Source: Clostridia bacterium
Lineage (GTDB): Bacteria; Bacillota; Clostridia; Christensenellales; CAG-138
Assembly: GCA_017523925.1 (NCBI GenBank)
Contig: JAFWVQ010000060.1
Span: forward strand, 1 to 46,047
Direction: 5' to 3'
DNA length: 46,047 nucleotides
Part shown: positions 43,668 to 46,047 of the stretch, one piece after another
Layout: each line of letters opens with the position of its first letter
Position numbering within the stretch: position 1 is the stretch's first letter
Notes under the pieces: model-generated
What the model was told of the DNA's origin: nothing
Seen by the model: the letters and a program-made list of their open reading frames with translations, nothing else
Databases searched by the model: none
Translations under genes and position numbers: made by a program

Positions 43668-44876
43668 CTACCTCAGCAGAATGCATCGCGGCTGATCCGA
43701 ATCGGCACGTTCCATGATGAGCTCATATTCCGGAATATCGGACGTTATCACTTTCACATAGAGCATGGAAGCGAGCAGCATCCATACAAGCGGGTTTCGG
43801 ATGCCGTTGTGCGTTATCTGATACATGAGCGGTCCGCTAAGAATGGCAACATTTCTAAAGAAAGCCCGTTTGTCGACCATGCAGACCGTCAAAAGAAGCG
43901 CATAGCCCGCAGCACCGATAACGCCGTATGATACGAGAAGCGAGGCGTATGTGGAGTGGATCTCACCGCCGCTGAGCGACTCAAATCGTTTGTATGCTCC
44001 TTCTCCCATGCCCCAAAGGAAGTCATAACCGAGTTCAGCTATCCTGTTGTAGCCGCGGCCGTCACCAAGGTCCGAGTCGTTTTCGCCCTGCATGTTGAAA
44101 ATACGGTCCCTCATAAGGGCGACACTCTTATTGTTTTTTATGCTTTCGATATCGGAATACAGCAAGAGATATACTATGATGCCGATAAGAAGAAGCGAAA
44201 CTATGTACAGCGCAAATTTGCTTGTACTCGACTTATCGGCAGCAACGAGCATATAAATGAATACCATGATGAACAGAGCAACGATAGCAGCTTTTGAGGA
44301 GGAAGCAATGACCGCCCATCCGGCCATTGTGTAAATCGAATAAGTAACAAACTTCGATGCCTGCTTGCTGCAAAATATGATAAACGAAAAGCAGATCAAA
44401 GCGAAATAACCGAGCTGATTGGGGTTGTTGAAAAAGCTGACGCTTCTTGATCTGTAAACGGCGTCGCTAAGCATACCTATCGAATTAACGACAAGCGCAA
44501 AGAATATGCCGAGTATCAAAGATTCTTTAAGCTTCTTAAGGCCGATCTGCTGTCCTATGAGGAAAACGTCGACGCATGCAACCAAATTAAAGAAGTAAAA
44601 CAGCGAGAAATTCATCAGCGATTTCCCTACTATCCCGCTCCAAACGAGATTGACAACCGCCTGGTATGCGCAAATGACAGTGAATATGACGGTGAAGCCG
44701 AACAGCGGAGTGCGCAGCCTGATCTTACCATAGTTTGAGAACAACAGATATACAGAAAATATCGCCAAAAATATATCGGCGATCTGCATGTTACCCGATC
44801 TGGTCAGATATAACGGCTTGAGAGCGATGTATATCGTTAAAAACAAGCCTTGTCGCAGCGAAATAATCCTTTGCAT
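43668..44876 (-). CDS. O-antigen polymerase/ligase-like membrane protein (Wzy/WaaL superfamily)
   Basis: The 402-aa protein is almost wholly hydrophobic, with about ten membrane segments. One larger extracytoplasmic loop lies around residues 255-310 ([28 protein letters not shown], then [14 protein letters not shown]). This matches the Wzy_C region of O-antigen ligases and polymerases. It may polymerise repeat units or ligate the glycan to its carrier. Since export here uses an ABC transporter, ligation or a Wzy role is open. It is the first gene of the minus arm; AGGAG precedes ATG 44876. Confidence 0.85.
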   Translation of the reverse strand: MQRIISLRQGLFLTIYIALKPLYLTRSGNMQIADIFLAIFSVYLLFSNYGKIRLRTPLFGFTVIFTVICAYQAVVNLVWSGIVGKSLMNFSLFYFFNLVACVDVFLIGQQIGLKKLKESLILGIFFALVVNSIGMLSDAVYRSRSVSFFNNPNQLGYFALICFSFIIFCSKQASKFVTYSIYTMAGWAVIASSSKAAIVALFIMVFIYMLVAADKSSTSKFALYIVSLLLIGIIVYLLLYSDIESIKNNKSVALMRDRIFNMQGENDSDLGDGRGYNRIAELGYDFLWGMGEGAYKRFESLSGGEIHSTYASLLVSYGVIGAAGYALLLTVCMVDKRAFFRNVAILSGPLMYQITHNGIRNPLVWMLLASMLYVKVITSDIPEYELIMERADSDQPRCILLR

Positions 44877-45043
44877 GACACTCCTGTCGGTTTGCGATCC
44901 GTTGAAACGCTATCGTCCATGCGAATCATCAACGGAGGATATCGGTACACAGAATGCGCAGAAGCTCAGCTGACAGCACATGCTTTTCCGCACCTCGCCC
45001 GATACTTGATCGCACAAACCAAGCATTATACAATACATATTCT

Positions 45044-45072
45044 ATTTTACCACATTGCCGAGCGAATTGCAA
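45044..45072 (-). promoter_or_regulatory. Promoter of the minus-strand glycan arm
   Basis: Minus-strand TTGCAA (45072-45067), 17 nt, TAAAAT (45049-45044). It gives a leader of about 160 nt before ATG 44876. Confidence 0.65.
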
Positions 45073-45108
45073 CTGCATAAAAATAGATAAAATCCGATTT
45101 GAATGGTA

Positions 45109-45138
45109 TTGACAAAGCATTCATAAAAATGTTAAACT
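45109..45138 (+). promoter_or_regulatory. Promoter of the lysine riboswitch/kal-kce operon
   Basis: TTGACA (45109-45114), 18 nt, TAAACT (45133-45138). The predicted start near 45145 coincides with the first bases of the riboswitch P1 helix. Confidence 0.75.
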
Positions 45139-45144
45139 GTATCT

Positions 45145-45343
45145 GCAATAGAGGAGCAGGTTTTGAGGTAGTTTTCGTGGTATTACCAAACGCGCGGCAG
45201 CGGCGAAAACGAATATGCATCCTGCCGAAAGCGTCGGAAAATGCCGTTTTTCCGACGCTTGGGCGCAAAGCTCAGCGCTTTGCGACTGTCATCTGAAACG
45301 TGCGGTGAGTTCGCCGCATCATGCTGGGTGGTGCGCTATTTGC
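45145..45343 (+). ncRNA. Lysine riboswitch (L-box) aptamer
   Basis: The leader matches the lysine riboswitch element by element. P1 is GCAATAG (45145-45151) with CTATTTGC (45336-45343), one U bulged. The conserved AGAGGAGC lies at 45150-45157. P2 is GCAGG (45156-45160)/CCTGC (45221-45225), and GAGGTAG is at 45165-45171. The upper P2 stem is GTTTTCG (45171-45177)/CGAAAAC (45204-45210). GCCGAA is at 45224-45229. P3 has 13 bp (45229-45241/45248-45260), then TGGG. P4 is CGCAAAGC/GCTTTGCG (45264-45271/45277-45284), then ACTGTC (45285-45290). P5 is TGCGG/CCGCA (45301-45305/45314-45318). The L3 loop TGCCGT (45242-45247) complements GCGGCA in L2 (45194-45199), the diagnostic kissing loop. It precedes lysine-fermentation genes. 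Confidence 0.93.
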
Positions 45344-45379
45344 TTGGGTGATTAGCCCTTGCATAGAGCGCGCTTTTTT
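45331..45379 (+). terminator. Riboswitch-controlled terminator overlapping the P1 3' strand
   Basis: GTGCGCT (45331-45337) pairs with AGCGCGC (45367-45373), with inner pairs TGC/GCA and GGG/CCC, followed by six T (45374-45379). Its 5' half contains the P1 3' strand (45336-45343). Aptamer and terminator therefore exclude each other. Confidence 0.85.
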
Positions 45380-45456
45380 CTATATTTACCCTGTTTCACC
45401 GTTTTTGCGCGTGAAGCCGAAAATAACTTGCAAAATATTTCACGGAGGATATTCAA

Positions 45457-45882
45457 ATGGAAAAATACACATCGACCATCCGTCTCCGCATGAGCTCACA
45501 GGATGCTCATTACGGCGGAAACCTTGTTGACGGCGCACACATGCTCGCCCTTTTCGGCGATGTTGCGACCGAGCTTCTCATCATGTGCGACGGCGACGAG
45601 GGTCTTTTCAAAGCCTATGACATGGTTGAGTTCATCGCTCCCGTATATGCCGGAGACTACATTGAAGCATACGGCGAGATAACCGCCATCGGCAACAGCT
45701 CGAGGAAGATGAGTTTCGAGGCGCGCAAGGTCATCATCCCCCGCCCCGATATCAACGATTCCGCATGCGACGTGCTCGAAGAGCCCATCGTCGTTTGCCG
45801 TGCCACCGGCACCTGCGTCGTTCCCAAGGACAAGCAGCGCAATCTCCGCGTGGTCAAGCCCTCCGAGTTGAAGAAGCTCTGA
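45457..45882 (+). CDS. kal: 3-aminobutyryl-CoA ammonia-lyase
   Basis: The 141-aa hot-dog-fold enzyme removes ammonia from L-3-aminobutyryl-CoA to give crotonyl-CoA in the lysine fermentation pathway. The sequence features [30 protein letters not shown], the central [18 protein letters not shown] hot-dog core and the end [16 protein letters not shown] match Kal proteins closely. GGAGG lies before ATG 45457. It is followed 42 nt later by kce, the enzyme acting just before it in the same pathway, and is preceded by a lysine riboswitch. Confidence 0.93.
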   Translation: MEKYTSTIRLRMSSQDAHYGGNLVDGAHMLALFGDVATELLIMCDGDEGLFKAYDMVEFIAPVYAGDYIEAYGEITAIGNSSRKMSFEARKVIIPRPDINDSACDVLEEPIVVCRATGTCVVPKDKQRNLRVVKPSELKKL

Positions 45883-45924
45883 TCCTTTGTTCCGACTTTA
45901 TAACAGTTTCAGCAGGAGGAAAAT

Positions 45925-46047
45925 ATGGATAAGCTCATCATCACCGCCGCCATCTGCGGCGCGGAAGTCACCAAGGAGCACAATCCCGCCGTTCCGTACA
46001 CCGTGACCGAAATGGTAAACGAGGCTCGCTCGGCATACGATGCGGGC
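45925..46047 (+). CDS. kce: 3-keto-5-aminohexanoate cleavage enzyme (start only)
   Basis: Only the first 41 codons lie in the window; the gene runs off the right end. The N-terminus KLIITAAICGAEVTKEHNP and then VPYTVTEMVNEARSAYDAG is typical of Kce in the BKACE (DUF849) family. Kce condenses 3-keto-5-aminohexanoate with acetyl-CoA, giving acetoacetate and 3-aminobutyryl-CoA, the substrate of the upstream kal product. AGGAGG precedes ATG 45925. The remaining lysine-fermentation genes (kamA, kamDE, kdd) presumably lie beyond the window. Confidence 0.92.
   Translation, partial: MDKLIITAAICGAEVTKEHNPAVPYTVTEMVNEARSAYDAG

Larger units (their letters stand above)
44877..45456. other. Intergenic control region between the glycan locus and the lysine-fermentation operon
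   Basis: This 580-nt stretch holds the minus-strand promoter of the glycan arm (45044-45072), the plus-strand promoter of the lysine operon (45109-45138), a lysine riboswitch (45145-45343) and its terminator (45331-45379). The short plus-strand frames across it overlap structured RNA and are not genes. Confidence 0.85.

Noticed and set aside
45099..45296. A 65-codon plus-strand open frame upstream of kal
   Set aside because: It overlaps the promoter and the structured lysine aptamer, has no ribosome site and its protein is not plausible.
1..46047. CRISPR arrays, IS elements, phage genes or attachment-site repeats
   Set aside because: No regularly spaced repeats, transposase or integrase motifs, or tRNA-duplicated ends were seen in reading the window.

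Overview
The window comes from a chromosome of an endospore-forming, fermentative Firmicute (class Clostridia). The signs are a spore germination protease (gpr), SpoIIID, strong purine-rich Shine-Dalgarno sites, an S20 gene that starts with TTG, and the first genes of a lysine-fermentation operon. Housekeeping genes are about half G+C. No rRNA, IS element, prophage or CRISPR array was seen.

Layout. (1) 22-262: three minus-strand tRNA genes (CAT, Glu, Pro). (2) 386-5838: minus-strand accessory and envelope genes: two unknown genes, a LemA-like/TPM/TPM operon, and an XpaC/TelA pair behind a good sigma-A promoter. (3) 6336-15448, plus strand: lipoprotein, yhaM, metK, tig-clpP-clpX, an FAH-family enzyme and rqcH. 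(4) 15476-22209: gpr, rpsT, a zinc-ribbon membrane protein, a GH13 alpha-glucosidase-type enzyme, ychF, spoIIID, tsaB and tsaE. (5) 22267-27702, minus strand: tgt, queA, pyrimidine nucleoside phosphorylase and glmS.

(6) 28077-45072 is a surface-polysaccharide locus of two convergent arms. The plus arm starts at a consensus promoter with a helix-turn-helix/UDP-glucose dehydrogenase fusion and a UDP-uronate epimerase. A second promoter drives an ABC exporter (Wzm/Wzt type), a QueC-like PP-loop ATPase, an opine-dehydrogenase-family enzyme, a YdjC-type deacetylase, a polysaccharide pyruvyl transferase and a GT2 glycosyltransferase. The minus arm starts at its own promoter and runs: polymerase/ligase-like membrane protein, hexapeptide acyltransferase, GT2, LicD, an in-frame GpsA-TagD fusion (sn-glycerol-3-phosphate to CDP-glycerol), LicD. 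The arms meet at an 11-bp hairpin terminator. Together they suggest a uronic-acid-containing, exported glycan decorated with pyruvate, glycerol phosphate and possibly an opine-type N-carboxyalkyl group. That chemistry is inferred.

(7) 45109-46047: a lysine riboswitch, recognisable down to its L2-L3 kissing loop, lies upstream of kal and kce of lysine fermentation. The 3' strand of its P1 helix is also the 5' strand of the intrinsic terminator, so ligand binding should prevent termination. This is an ON-switch layout that would let lysine induce its own breakdown, and it is the most interesting regulatory finding here. The candidate undescribed metabolic system is the opine/PP-loop/deacetylase/pyruvyl cassette at 33.2-37.6 kb.
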